From positions 1 through 64,000 of the forward strand of contig JAESUZ010000475.1 of the NCBI GenBank assembly GCA_017311185.1: DNA of 64,000 nucleotides. Reading direction: 5' to 3'. Positions within the stretch are counted from its first letter, which is position 1; every line of letters starts with the position of its first letter. The stretch is from Proteles cristata cristata (Eukaryota > Chordata > Mammalia > Carnivora > Hyaenidae). The notes below the pieces were generated by a model, which was not told where the DNA came from, made no database searches, and worked only from the letters and a program-made list of their open reading frames with translations. Position numbers and translations under genes: made by a program. Positions 1 through 12,836 of the stretch are shown here, piece after piece.

Positions 1-3000
1 AATAGTTACAGGGTCTATCCATCAGGAAGAACTAACAATCATAAATGTCTATGCACCGAATATGGGAGCTCCTAAATATATAAAACAATTAATCACAAAG
101 AGAAACAGGCTCATAGATAAGAATGTGCTAATAGCAGGGGACTTCAATACTCCACTTACAGTAATGGATAGGTCAACCAGACAGAAAATCACTAAAGAAA
201 TAATGGACTTGAAAGACACTTTGGACCAGATGGATCTGACAGATATATTTAGTACTCTACATGCTGAGGCCAAGGTATTCACTTTCTTCTCAAGTGCGCA
301 TGGCACATTCTCCAAGGTAGATCACATACTGGGACATAAAGCAGCCCTCAATAAATATAAAAGAATTGAGATCATACCATGCACACTCGCAGATCAGAAT
401 GCTTTGAAACTTGAAATCAATCACAGGAAGAAGCCTGGAAAACCCCCAAAAACATGGAGGTTAAAGACCACCCTACTAAAGAATGAATGGGCCAATCAGG
501 CAATCAGGGATGAAATTAAAAAATATATGGAAACAAACAAAAATGAAAACACAACAATCCAAAATCTATGGGATGCGGCAAAGGCAGTCCTAAGAGGAAA
601 ATACATTGCACTCCAGGCCTATTTCAAGAAACTAGAAAAAGCACAACTCCAATATCTAACAGCTCACCTAAAGGAACTAGAGGCAGAGCAACAAGATGCC
701 CTAAACCCAGTAGAAGAAGAGAAACAGTAAAAATCAGAGCAGAAATAAATAACATAGAGACCAAAGAAATAATTGAAGAGGTCAATGAAACCAAGAGTTG
801 GTTTTTTGAAAAAATAAACAAACTTGACAAACCTCTAGCCAAGCTTCTCAAAAAGAAAAGAGAGAACACCCAAATAGACAAAATCATGAATGAAAATGTA
901 ATTATTACGACCAACCCCTCAAAAATACAGGCAATTATCAGGGAATACTATGAAAAACTATATGCCAACAAATTGAACAACATAGAAGAAATGGACAAAT
1001 TCCTAAACGCACACCCACTACTAAAATTCACACGGGAAGAGGTAGGAAATCTGAACAGACCCATAACTAGTGAGGAAATCGAATCAGTGATCAAAAATCT
1101 CCCAACAAAGAAGAGCCCTGGGCCAGATGGCTTCCCTGGGGAATTCTACCAGACGTTTAAAACAGGATTAATACACATTCTTCTCAAGATATTCCAAAAA
1201 ATAGAAAGTGAAGGAAAACTCCCAGACTCATTTTATGAAGCCAGCATCACTCTGATTCCCAAGCCAGACAGAGATCCAGCAAAAAAAAGAGAAATACAGG
1301 CCAATATCCTTGACGAATACGGATGCAAAAATTCTCAACGAGATCCTTGCAAATCGAATCCAGCAGCATATCAAAAGAATCATCCACCAAGATCAAGTGG
1401 GATTCATTCCTGGGTTACAGGGCTGGTTCAACATTCACAAATCAATCAATGTGATACATCATATCAATAAAAGAAAAGATAAAACCATATGATCCTGTCA
1501 ATAGATGCAGAAAAAGCATTTGACAAAATACAGCATCCCTTCTTAATAAAGACTCTCGAGAAAGTTGGGATAGAAGGAACCTACCTAAACATCATCAAAG
1601 CCATCTATGAGAAGCCTTCAGCTAACATCATCCTCAATGGGGAAAAACTAAGAACTTTCCCTCTGAGATCAGGAACACGACAGGGATGCCCAGTCTCACC
1701 ACTGCTGTTTAACATAGTGCTGGAAGTCCTAGCATCAGCCATCCGACAACAAAAGGAAATAAAGGGCATCAGAATTGGCAAATAGGAAGTCAAACTATCA
1801 CTTTTTGCAGACGACATGATACTCTACATAGAAAACCCAACAGACTCCACCAGAAGCCTCCTGGAACTGATCCAAGAATTTAGCCAAGTTGCAGGGTACA
1901 AAATCAATGTACAGAAATTGGTTGCATTTTTATACACCAACAATGAAGCAGCAGAAAGGGAAATCAAGAAGCTGATCCCATTCACAATTGCACAAAAAAC
2001 CATAAAATACCTCGGAATAAACCTAACCAAGGATACAAGAGATCTGTATGATGAAAACTATAGAAAACTTATGAAGGAAATTGAAGAAGACACAAAGAAA
2101 TGGAAAAACATCCCATGCTCATGGATAGGAAGAATAAATATAGTTAAGATGTCATTACTACCCAAAGCAATCTACACATTCAATGCAATCCCAATCAAAA
2201 TTGCCCCAGCATACTTCTCAAAGTTAGAGCAAACTATCCTAAAATTTGTATGGAACCACAGAAGACCCCGAATAGCCAAAGTAATACTGAAAAATAAAAC
2301 CAAAGCGGGAGGTATCACCATCCCAGACTTTAACCTCTACTACAAAGCTGTCATCATCAAGACAGTATGGTATTGGCACAAAAACAGACACATAGACCAA
2401 TGGAACAGAATTGAGAACTCAGAAGTGGACCCAAAAGTATACAGTCAACTGATCTTTGACAAAGCAGGAAAGAATATCCAATGGAAAAAAGACAGCCTCT
2501 TTAACAGATGGTGTTGGGAGAACTGGACAGCAACATGCAGAAGAATGAAACTAGATCAACTTCCTACACCATACACAAAAATAAACTCAAAATGGATAAA
2601 GGAACTGAATGTGAGACAGGAAACTATCAACACCCTAGAGGAGAAAGCAGGAAACAACCTCCTTGACCTCCACCGCAGCAGCTTCTTACTTGACACATCC
2701 CCAAAGCAAGGGAATCAAGAGCAAAAATAAACTGTTGGGACCTCATCAAGATTAAAAGCTTCTGCACAGCAAAGGAAACAACCCAGAAAATTAATAGGCA
2801 ACCAACGGAATGGGAAAAGATAGTTGCAAATGACATATCAGATAAAGGGCTGATATCCAGAATCTATAAGGAACTCACCAAACTCCACACCCAAAAAAAC
2901 AAACAACCCAGTAAAGAAATGGGCAGAAGATATGAACAGACACTTCTCCAAAGAGGACATCCAGATGGCCAACAGACACATGAAACGATGCTCAGCATCC

Positions 3001-3732
3001 CTCTTCATCAGGGAAATACAAATCAAAACCACACTGAGATACCACCTCACGCCAGTCAGAGTGGCTAAAATGAGCCAATCAGAGAACACGAGATGCTGGC
3101 GAGGATGTGGAGAAACGGGCACCCTCTTGCACTGTTGGTGGAATGTAAACGGGTACAGCCCCTCTGGAAAACAGTGTGGAGGTTCCTCAGGAAACTAACA
3201 ATAGAACTCCCCTAGGACCCAGGAATAGCACTGCTAGGAATTTACCCAAGGGATACAGAAATGCTGATGCATAGGAGCACATGGACCCCAATGTTCATAG
3301 CAGCACTCTCCACAATAGCTAAAACATGGAAAGAGTCTAAGTGTCCATCAACAGATGAATGGATCAAGAAGATGTGGTTTATCTATACCATGGAATACTA
3401 CATGGCAATGAGAAACAATGAAATCTGGCCATGTGTAGTAACATGGATGGGCCTTGAGGGTGTTATGCTGAGTTAAATAAGTCAGGCAGAGAAGGACAAA
3501 TATCATATGTTTGCACGTATAGGAGGATTAGGAGGAACTTGACAGAAGACCAAGGGGGAGAAGAAGGGGGGAAACGGTAGGGGAAAGGGAGAGAGGTAAA
3601 CCATGAGAGACTCTTGAATGCTGACAAAAACTGAGAACTGATGGATGTAGGGTGGAGGAGGGATGGGCATGGAGGAGGGCACTTGTGGGGATGAGCATTG
3701 GGTGTTATGTGGAAACTAATTTGACAATAAAC

Positions 3733-3771
<39 letters not shown>
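1..3771 (+). mobile_element. LINE-1 (L1-A), 3' part of ORF2, 3' UTR and poly-A
   Basis: This is the 3' part of a felid L1 in sense orientation, entering the window inside the ORF2 endonuclease domain (IAGDFNTPL near 134-160). The reverse-transcriptase core FADD is at 1804-1815. The C-terminal region is recognisable to about 3475, followed by a 3' UTR with AATAAA at 3726-3731 and 32 A at 3740-3771. ORF2 is dead: the frame shifts between about 570 and 730 and twice around 1260-1490, and there is a TAG at 1783-1785 just before the FADD motif and a stop at 2728-2730. The endonuclease SDH-type motif reads A-D-Q at 389-397, so the usual catalytic histidine is lost. It lies antisense within NOX1 intron 7. 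The long A-tail suggests it is the youngest of the three adjoining copies. Confidence 0.95.
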
Positions 3772-3776
<5 letters not shown>

Positions 3777-6700
3777 AGCTGAGAAAAAGAGAGATAAACT
3801 GATCCAGGAACACAAAAGGAAAATTCAAGGGCTGAGTGATACAATCAAACAGAAGAATATCCGTATCATAGGAATTCCAGAAGAGGAAGAGAGAGGGGAA
3901 GGCGCTAAAGGGGAATACTTGAACAAATTAAAGCCAAGAACATCCCCAATCTGAGGAAAGAAACAGACATTGAAATCCAAGAGGCACAGAGAACTCCCCT
4001 CAGACATAGCTTGAATCGGTCTTCTGCATGACATATCATAGTGAAACTGACAAAATATAAGAAAAAAGAGAGAATTTTGAAAGTGGCTAGGAATAAAAGG
4101 GCACTAACATACAAAGGGAGACATATCAGGGTGGTTCCAGACCTATCTACTGAAACTTGGCAGGCCAGAAAGGAATGGCAGGAGATCTTCAATGTGATGA
4201 ACAGAAAAAATATGCAGCCAAGAATCCTTTATCCAGCAAGCCTGTCATTCAGAATAGAAGGAGAGATAAAGGTTTTCCCAAACAAACAAAAATGGAACGA
4301 ATTCATCACCACTAAACCAGCCCTACAAGAAATCCTAAGGGGGACTCTATAAGGGAAATGTTGAAAGGAACACAAGATACCAGAGACACCACTACAAGCA
4401 TGAATCCTACGGAGAACACAATGACTCTAAACCCATATTTTTCAACAATAACACTGAATGTAAATGGACTAAAAGCTCCAATCAAAAGACATAGGGTATC
4501 AGAATGGATAAAAAAAAAAATTGGTCTATATGCTGTCTACAAGAGACTCATTTTAGACCTGAGGATACCTTCAGATTCAAAGTGAGGGGATGGAGAAATG
4601 TATATCATGCTACTGGAAGCCAAAAGAAAGCTGGAGTAGCCATACTTGTATCAGACAAATAGGATTTTAAAGTAAAAGCAGAAACAAGAGATGAAGAGGG
4701 GAATTATATCATAATTACAGGGTCTATCAGGAAGAGCTAACAATTATAAGTTTCTACACACCGAATTCAGCAGCACTCAAATACATAAAACAATCACAAG
4801 CAGAAGCAATCTTATGGATAAGAATGTGCTAATAGCAGGAGACTTTAATACTCCACTTACAGCAATGGATAGATCAACTAGACAAAAAAATCACTAAAGA
4901 AACATTGGACTTGAATGACACATTGGACCAGATGGTTTTGACAGATTTAGAGCTCTACATCCCAAAGCTATGGAATTCACTTTCTTCTCAAGTGTGCATG
5001 GCATATTCTTCAAGATAGATAGCATACAGTTTCATAAAGCAGTCCTCAATAAAGGTAAAAGAATTGAGATTATACCATGCACACTTTCAGATCACAATGC
5101 TACGAAACTTGAAATCAATCACAAGAAAAAGTCTGGAAAACCTCCAAAAACATGGAGGTTAAGGAACACCCTACTAAAGAAGGAATGGGCCAATCAGGCA
5201 ATTAGAGATGAAATTTAATAATTTGTAGAAACAAATGATAATAAAAATACAACAATCCAAACTCTTTGGGATGTATTAAAGGCAGTACTAAGAGGAAAGT
5301 ACATTGCACTCCAGGCCTATATCAACAAACTAGAAAAAGCTCAAATGCAAAATCTAACAGCGCACCTACAGGAACTAGAAGCAGAGAAGCAAAAGCACTC
5401 CAAGCACAGCAGAATAAGAGAAATAATAAACACCAGGGAGAAAGAAACAATAGAGAATTAAAAAAAAAAAACAGTTGAACAGGTAAATGAAACCAAGAGT
5501 TGGTTTTTTGAAAAAATAAACAAAATTGATAAACCTCTAGCCAGGTTTCTCAAAAAGAAAAAAGAGGGCACCCAAATAGACAAAATCACGAATGAAAATG
5601 GATTCATTACATCAATCCTTCAGAAATACAAGCAATTATCAAGGAATACTAAAAAAATTATATGCCAACAAACTGAACAACTTAGAAGAAATGGACAACA
5701 CACTACCAATCTCAAACACACACACACTACTAAAACTCAAACATGAAGAGATAGAAAATTTGAACAGACCCATAATTAGTGAAGAAATTGAATCAGTGAT
5801 CAAAAATCTCCCAACAAATAAGAGTCCTGGGCCAGATGGCTTCCCAGGAGAATTCTACCAGACATTTAAATCAGACTTAATACCCATTCTTCTCAAGCTA
5901 TTCCAAAACATAGAAATGGTAGGAAAATTTCTGGACTCATTCTACGACGCCAGCATCACTTTGATTTCCAAACCAGAGACCCAGCAATAAAAGAGAACTA
6001 CAGGCCAATATCCTTGATGAATACAAATGCAAAAATCCTCAACAAGATATTTGCAAATCGAATTTAACAGCACATAAAAAGAATTATCCACCATGATCAA
6101 GTGGGATTCATTCCCGGGTTACAGGGCTGGTTCAATATTTGCAAATCAATCAATGTGATACATCACATTAACAAAACCATATGATCCTGTCTATCGATGC
6201 AGAAAAAGCATTTAACAAAATACAGCATCCTTTCTTAATAAAGACCCCAGAGAAAGTCGGGATAGAAGGAACTTACTTAAACATCATAAAAACCATCTAT
6301 GAAAAGCCCTCAGCTAACATCATACTCAACGGGGAAAAACTGAGAGCTTTCCCCCTGAGATCAGGAGCACCACAGGGATGTCCACTCTCACCACTGTTGT
6401 TTAACATAGTGCTGGAAGTCCTAGCATCAGCCATCAGACACCAAAAGGAAATCAAAGGCATCAGAATTGGCAAAGAGGAAGTCAAACTTTCACTCTTCGC
6501 AGATGACATGATCCTCTACATAGAAAACCCGACAGACTCCACCAGAAGCCTACTAGAACTGATCCAAGAATTCAGCCAAGTTGCAGGATACAAAATCAAC
6601 GTACAGAAATCGGTTGCATTTTTATACACCAACAATGAAGCAACAGAAAGAGAAATCAAGAAAATGATCCCATTCACAATTGCACAAAAAACCATAAAAT

Positions 6701-8446
6701 ACCTCGGAATAAACCTAACCAAGGATACAAGAGATCTGTATGATGAAAACTATAGAAAACTTATGAAGGAAATTGAAAAAGACACAAAGAAATGGAAAAA
6801 CATTCCATGCTCATGGATAGGAAGAATAAATATAGTTAAGATGTCATTACTACCTAAGGCACTCTACACATTCAATGCAATTCCAATCAAAATTGCACCA
6901 GCATACTTCTCAAAACTAGAACAAACTCTCCTCAAATTTGTATGGAACCACAAAAGACCCCGAATAGCCAAAGTAATCCTGAAAAATAAAACCAAAACGG
7001 GAGGGATCACCATTCCAGACTTTAGCCTCTACTACAAAGCTGTCATCATCAAGACAGTATGGTATTGGCACAAAAACAGACACATAGACCAATAGAATAG
7101 AATAGAAAACTCAGAATTGGACCCAAAAATGTACAGCCAACGAATCTTTGACAAAGCAGGAAAGAGTATCCAATGGAAAAAAGACAGCCTCTTGAACAGA
7201 TGGTGCTGGGAGAACTGGACAGCAACATGCAGAAGAATGAAACTAGATCATTTTCTCACACCATACACAAAAATAAACTCAAAATGGATAAAGGACCTGA
7301 ACGTGAGACAGGAAACCATCAAAACCCTAGAGGAGAAAGCAGAAAACAACCTCCTTGACTTCCACCGCAGCAATGTCTTCCTTGACACTTCCCCAAAAGC
7401 AAGAGAATCAAGAGCAAAAATGTACTATTGGGATCTCTTCAAGATAAAAAGCTTCTGCATGGCAAAGGAAACAATCCCTAAAACTAATAGGCAACCCACG
7501 GAATGAGAAAAGATAGTTGCAAATGACATATCAGATAAAGGGCTAGTATCCAAAATCTATAAGGAACTCACCAAACTCCACAGCTGAAAAACAAACAATC
7601 CAGTGAAGAAATGGGCAGAAGATATGAACAGACACTTCTCCAAAGAGGACATCTAGATGGCCAACAGACCCATGAAACGATGCTCAGCGTCTCTCATCAT
7701 CAGGGAAATACTAATCAAAAACAAACTGAGATACCACCTCATGCCGGTTAGAGTGGCCAAAAGGAGCAAATCAGAGGACTCTAGATGCTGGCGAGGATGT
7801 GGAGAAACGGGCACCCTTCTGCGCTGTTGGTGGGAATGTAAACTGGTGCAGCCTCTCTGGAAAACAGTGTGGAAGTTCCTCAAAATATTAACAATAGAAC
7901 TCCCCTATGTCCCAGCAATAGCACTTCTAGAAATTTACCCAAGGGATACAGGAGTGCTGATGCATAGGGGCACATGTACCCCAGTGTTTATAGCAGCACT
8001 TTCAACAATAGCCAAATCATGGAAAATGCTTAAATGTCCATCAACTGACGAATGGATCAAGAAGATGTGGTTTATCTATAGAATGGAATACTACATAGCA
8101 ATGAGAAAAATGAAATCTGGCCATTTGTAGCAACATAGATAGAACTCGAGGGTATTATGCTGAGCGAAATAACTCAGGCAGAGGACTGATGCCATATGTT
8201 TTCACTTATAAGTGGAACAGGAGAAAGTTAACAGATGACAATGGGGGAGGGGAAGGGGAGAGAATAATTGGGGAGAGGGAAGGATGCAAACCACGAGAGA
8301 CTCTTGAATACTGAGAACAAAATTAGGACTGATTAGGGTGGGGGACAGTGGAAGAGGGGTGATCGGCATGGAGGTAGGCACTTGTTGGGATGAGCACTGG
8401 GTGGTATAGGAAACCAACTTGACAATAAACTATATTAAAAAAAAAA
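3772..8446 (+). mobile_element. LINE-1 (L1-B), ORF1 C-terminus, full-span decayed ORF2, 3' UTR
   Basis: Picks up inside L1 ORF1 immediately after the A-tail of L1-A. The ORF1 C-terminal RNA-binding region is readable to about 4350 (IRIIGIPEEE near 3860, then RHIRVVPDLSTETWQARKEW at about 4120-4185). ORF2 starts near 4400 (MNPTENTMTLNPYFSTITLN) and carries many stops and frameshifts. The longest open piece, 6181-7095 (304 codons), covers the reverse-transcriptase core with FADD at 6496-6507 and the thumb. The endonuclease SDH motif is kept near 5090. The element ends with AATAAA at 8424-8429 and a short A-run at 8437-8446. The missing 5' end would lie left of L1-A if L1-A was inserted into it. 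Confidence 0.93.
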
Positions 8447-9960
8447 GGAAAGGACAGTCTCTTCAACAAATAGTGTTGGGAAAGTTGGACAGCAATATGC
8501 AAAGAATGATACTGGACCACTTTCTCATACCATACACAAAGATAAACTCAAAATGGATTAAAGACCTCTATGTGAGACCTGAAACGATAAAATTTTTAGA
8601 AGAGAACACAGGCAGTAATTAATATGACTTTGGCTGTAGCAATATTTCTCTATCGTTTGTTACGTTTGTTTATGTTTTTTTTGAGAAAGAGAGCATGAGT
8701 GAGAGAACGGCAGAGAGAGAGGGAGAGAGCGAAGCCCAAGTAGGTTCCATATTGTCAGCACAAAGCCTAGAGCAGGGCTCAGACTCAAAAACAGTGAGAT
8801 CATGACCTGTCCTAAAATCAAGAGTTGAATGCTTAACTGACTGAGTCACTCAGGCACCCCACAACATTCTCTAGATATGTCTTCTGTGGCAAGGGAAATA
8901 AAAGCAAAAATAAACTGCTGGGACCACATCAAAATAAAAAGCTTCTGCTCACTGAAAGAAAGAACCATCAAAACTAAAAGACAACCTATGGAATGTGAGA
9001 AGACATTTGCAAATGATATATCCAATAAAGAGTTAGTATCCAAAATACATTATGAACTTATAAAACTCAACATCCAAAAAACAAATAATCCAGTTAAAAA
9101 TGTGCAGAACACATGAATAGACATTATTCTAAAGAAGACACAAAGATGGTCAACAGACACATGAAAAGATGCTCAACATCACTCATCATCAGGAAAATGT
9201 AAATGAAAGTTACAATGAGATATCACCTTGCACCAGTCAGAAAGGCTAAAATTAATGACAGATGTTGGAAAGAGGAACCCTCTTGCACTGTTGGTGGGAA
9301 TGCAAACTGGTGCAGCCACTCTGGAAAATATTATGGAGTTGCCTCAAAAAGTGAAAAATAGAACTACCCTATGATCTAGAAACTGTACTACTAGGTATTT
9401 ACCCAAAGAATACAAAAATACTGACTCAAAGGGATACACACAACTGGATGTTTATAGCAGCATTATCTACAATAGTCAAATTATGGAAACAGTCCAAATG
9501 TCCATTGACTGATGAATAAAGAAGTGGTATATATACAATAGAATATTTCTCAGCCATAAAAAAGAATTAAATCTTGCCATTTGCAATGACATGGATGGAG
9601 CTAGAGAGTATTATGCTAAGTGAAATAAGTCAGTCAGAGAAAAAGAAATACCGTTTGATCTCATTCATATGTGGACTTTAAGAAACAAAACAAAAGGCCA
9701 TAGGGAAAAGAAGAGAAAGAGAGGCAAACCAAGAAACAGACTTGTAGCTATAAAGAACAAACTGATGGCTACCAGAGGAGAGGTGGGTGGGGGATGGAAT
9801 AAATAGGTGATGGGAATAAAGGAGTGTTCTTGTTGTGATGATCATCAGTTGTTGTATGGAAGTGTTGACTCATATACTGTATACTTGAAATTAATATTAT
9901 ACTGCATGTTAACTATACTGGAATTTATATAAAAACTGAAATACATATAATAAATTTTAA
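8447..9960 (+). mobile_element. Older LINE-1 (L1-C), 3' part of ORF2 and 3' UTR
   Basis: Begins in mid ORF2, at the region equivalent to [11 protein letters not shown] of L1-A, directly after the A-run of L1-B. It continues through the ORF2 C-terminus (near 9100-9650) to a divergent 3' UTR ending at an A/T-rich tail near 9955. It is more diverged than L1-A and L1-B and is interrupted by a SINE at about 8650-8860. No long open frame remains. Confidence 0.88.
8650..8860 (-). mobile_element. tRNA-derived SINE (felid type), inside L1-C
   Basis: Reverse-oriented copy: T-rich tail near 8670, GA-rich stretch, then the inverted tRNA-like head ending GACTGAGTCACTCAGGCACC. Flanks GCAATATTTCTCT and ACAACATTCTCT are an imperfect target duplication. 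Confidence 0.88.
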
Positions 9961-9989
9961 CATCTATTTATTCAAATTTATTATATTTT

Positions 9990-10345
9990 CTTTTCTGGCT
10001 TCAAGGTCTTTTAAAATCTTATTTAGGGAATATTTTTGCTAACCCTCCAGTATTAGATTAAAATTTAAAATATTAACATTAAAATTAGATTAAAATTAGA
10101 TTAAATTAGAATTTGGTCTTAGGATCATTTTATGATTTCCTTGCTTTCTTTAACATTTAAATCCTTGAACCATGCATTCTTGATTTATATTTTAGTGCGG
10201 AGTGTAGAATAAAGATTCAGCTTTTTTTCTGGATGGATATCCTGTTATCTCCCAAACATTATTGAATGATACATCTTTTTTCCCAATTAATTTGAAATGC
10301 CAGCTTTAAGGGATTTTTTTAAAGATATTATTCCCATTTTAGATG
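9990..10345 (-). mobile_element. Probable ancient L1/HAL1 fragment
   Basis: The wording around 10218-10305 (CTGGATGGATATCC followed by a CATTATTGAATGA-type stretch) resembles antisense ORF2 of old mammalian L1. Heavily diverged; the boundaries are estimates. The remainder of 9961-10462 is A/T-rich with nothing else recognised. Confidence 0.45.
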
Positions 10346-10472
10346 AGGAATGAGCTATTGCTTTTAATTCTGCAACTGATTTAAAGATTTAAAGACTTTA
10401 ATCACCCTCAGAGCACTTTGCAGTAACACAAGTCAACCTCTCCCTTCCATTTATTCCTCCATCATATTTTAT

Positions 10473-11152
10473 TTTTTTTCTTAAATAGCATATTGTCAAG
10501 TTGGTTTACATACAACACCCAGTGCTCATCGCAACAAGTGCCCTCCTCCATGCCCATCACCCCTCTTCCCCCTCCCCCACCCCCCCTTCAGCCCTCAGTT
10601 TATTCTCAGCATTCAAGAGTCTCTCATGGTTTGCCTCCCTCCCTCTCCTCAACTATTTCCCCCCTTCTTCTCTTGCTTCATCCTCCGTTAACTTCCTCCT
10701 AATCCACCTATATGTGCAAACATATGGTATTTGTCCTTCTCTGCCTGACTTATTTCGCTCAGCATAACACCCTCTAGTTCCATCCACGTTGCTACAAATG
10801 GCCAGATTTCATTCTTTCTCATTGCCATGCAGTATTCCATTGTATAAATATACCACATCTTCTTGATCCATTCGTTTGTTGATGGACACTTAGGTTCTTT
10901 CCATGTTTTGGCTATTGTTGAGAGTGCTGCTATGAACATTGGGGTACATGTGCCCCTATGCATCAGCACTCCTATATCCCTTGAGTAAATTCCTAGCAGT
11001 GCTATTGCTGGGTCATAGGGGAGTTCTATTGTTAATTTTTTGAGGAACCTCCACACTGTTTTCCAGAGGGGTTGCACCAGCTTACATTCCCACCAACAGT
11101 GTAGAAATGGGCAGAAGGCAGGAACAGACACTTCTCCAAAGAGGACATCTAA
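10473..11152 (-). mobile_element. 5'-inverted (twin-primed) LINE-1
   Basis: The main body (11103-10473) is the L1 3' end on the minus strand, equivalent to L1-A from about 3129 to its tail, ending in a T-rich run on the plus strand. The terminal 47 bases (11104-11150) match L1-A 2916-2962 but in the opposite (plus) orientation, which is the signature of twin priming. The direct repeat CATATTTTAT at 10463-10472 and 11153-11162 flanks the whole unit. Confidence 0.88.
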
Positions 11153-11317
11153 CATATTTTATGAGCAAGCAAATGTAAACCATGAAATCCACAATAATTA
11201 TCCAGAGGCACACCTTGAGTTCCCTGAAACCCAGTTTCTTGAATGCCCACTATTTAATAATAATTTTCAAACAGGTACTTATAACACCAAGGCAAGCTGA
11301 CTTCAAGAATGCTTCTT

Positions 11318-11520
11318 GGGGCACCTGGGTGGCTCAGTCAGTTAAGCGTCTGACTTCAACTCAGGTCATGATCTCACAGTTTGTGGGTTCAAGCCTGCAT
11401 TCGGCTCTGTGCTGACAAGCTCAGAGCCTGGAGCATGCTTTGGATTTTGTGTCTCCCTCTATGTCTGCCCCTCCCACGCTTGCACTCTCTCTCTCTCAAA
11501 AATAAATAAACGTTAAAAAA
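11318..11520 (+). mobile_element. tRNA-derived SINE (felid type)
   Basis: Starts GGGGCACCTGGGTGGCTCAG, has the tRNA B-box-like GGGTTCAAGCC, a CT-rich stretch and an AAATAAATAAACG tail. Flanking repeat AAGAATGCTT at 11305-11314 and from about 11520. Confidence 0.93.
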
Positions 11521-11534
11521 AGAATGCTTTAAAA

Positions 11535-11900
11535 AAAAGTTAAACTCACAGAAACAGACACTAGGAAGGTGGTTAACCAGGGCCTGGGGGAGTGTTAGAA
11601 AGATGCTGGTAAAATGGTACGTGCCTTTAGTCATAAGATAAATAAGCTCTGGGAATCCAATGTAAAACATGGTGACTATAGTTGATAATACTGTATAGCA
11701 TACTTGAAATGTGCCAAAAGAGTAGGTCTTAAGCATTATCACTACCAAAAAAAATGGCAACTATATGAGGTGATGGATGTGTTAATAATCTCATTATGAT
11801 GATAATTTCACAAAATATGCATGTATCATTCATCACAGTGTACACTTCAAATATATACAGTTTTATTTGTCAATTGTACTTCAAAAAAGCTGGGAGAAAA
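11535..11900 (+). mobile_element. Old L1 3' UTR fragment
   Basis: Resembles the 3' end of an L1MA/L1MB-type element: CAGGGCCTGGGGGAGTG, then GGTGACTATAGTTGATAATA, ending TGTCAATTGTACTTCAA. Confidence 0.7.
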
Positions 11901-11959
11901 GAATGCTTCCCCCCACCCAAGATAATTGACTTGATTTCACAGCTAAGCTTTGGTACAGT

Positions 11960-12175
11960 ACAGTGTTTGAGAGCAGTCTTTGGAATCTGAAAGGCCTGGG
12001 CTTGAATTCCAGTTCCACTAATTACGTACTGTGGGAACTTGGCAGTTTAATGTCTTTGATTCCTAGTACTATTGTTTCACAATGGAGACAGAAAAAGTAC
12101 CTACCTCATAGGTTACTGCTATGTATAAATGAGACAATCCATATTACAAAGCAAATATGTCATATGGCAAACACT
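11960..12175 (+). mobile_element. MIR element
   Basis: MIR-type tRNA SINE relic: GGCCTGGGCTTGAATTCCAG near 11993, then CTTGGCAGTTTAATGTC and CTACCTCATAGGTTACTG. Diverged, as expected for this old family. Confidence 0.7.
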
Positions 12176-12193
12176 ATTAATAATAGAGCTATT

Positions 12194-12436
12194 GGGACAC
12201 CTGGGTGGCACAGTCAGTTAAGCGTCCAACTTCACCTCAAGTCATGATCTCATGGTTTGTGAGTTCAAGCCCCACGCTGGGCTTTGTGCTGACAGCTTGG
12301 AGCCTGGAGTCTGCTTCCAATTTTGTGTCTCCCTCTCTCTCGCTGCCCCTTGTTGCCCCTCCCCTACCTGTGCTCTTTCTAAATAAATAAACATTTTAAC
12401 AACAACAACAACAACAACAACAATAATAATAATAAT
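12194..12436 (+). mobile_element. tRNA-derived SINE (felid type) with CAA/TAA tail
   Basis: Starts GGGACACCTGGGTGGCACAG; the tail has expanded to eight CAA units followed by TAA units (about 12399-12436). Confidence 0.92.
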
Positions 12437-12703
12437 GTGAGGTATCATTATTACTTTGGGAGAGGGTCTAACAACATGCAATAATCATTAGTTCATTATC
12501 TTCTGGATCCTCTGCTAATGATAACTCCCTAGCCTGTTGCCATTGATATTGGAGTTCCTTGGTGGTAGGAACCTTACAAATATATCCTCCAGAGGACCCA
12601 GTACAGTGCTGAGCTAATAAGTTATCAATAACAAGAGTAACAGTAACAACAGTAAGAATAACAGCTCCTGACAGTAGTCTGTCCTTACCTGTGGGCTTCT
12701 TAC
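12437..12703. other. NOX1 intron 7, no recognised feature
   Basis: Unique-looking intron sequence next to exon 7. I see nothing in it beyond the donor site. Confidence 0.6.
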
Positions 12704-12836
12704 CTCAGCAGGGAGCCCTTCAAATCGGGGATGCTTGCAATGGGAGTCATGATCATTCCACTGCTTGAAAAATTCTGCACATCTGTGTGGATGACTCTCA
12801 TTCAGACTCTCTTCTGTTTGACCCCGGACAATTCCA
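12704..12836 (-). CDS. NOX1: NOX1 coding exon 7 (residues 224-268)
   Basis: Acceptor CTCAG at 12838-12837, 133 bases, donor GTAAGA from 12703. It completes Gly224 and encodes [16 protein letters not shown] and onward to FEGLPAE, the third extracellular loop. The N-E-S sequon at residue 236 is kept. It ends in phase 0. No following exon is present between 12703 and 1. Confidence 0.95.

Noticed and set aside
3463..3828. A 121-codon minus-strand frame with a poly-F stretch
   Set aside because: It is the antisense of the L1 3' UTR and poly-A tail.
6181..7095. A 304-codon open reverse-transcriptase frame that might be called a functional gene
   Set aside because: It is an internal piece of the decayed ORF2 of L1-B; stops and frameshifts lie on both sides.
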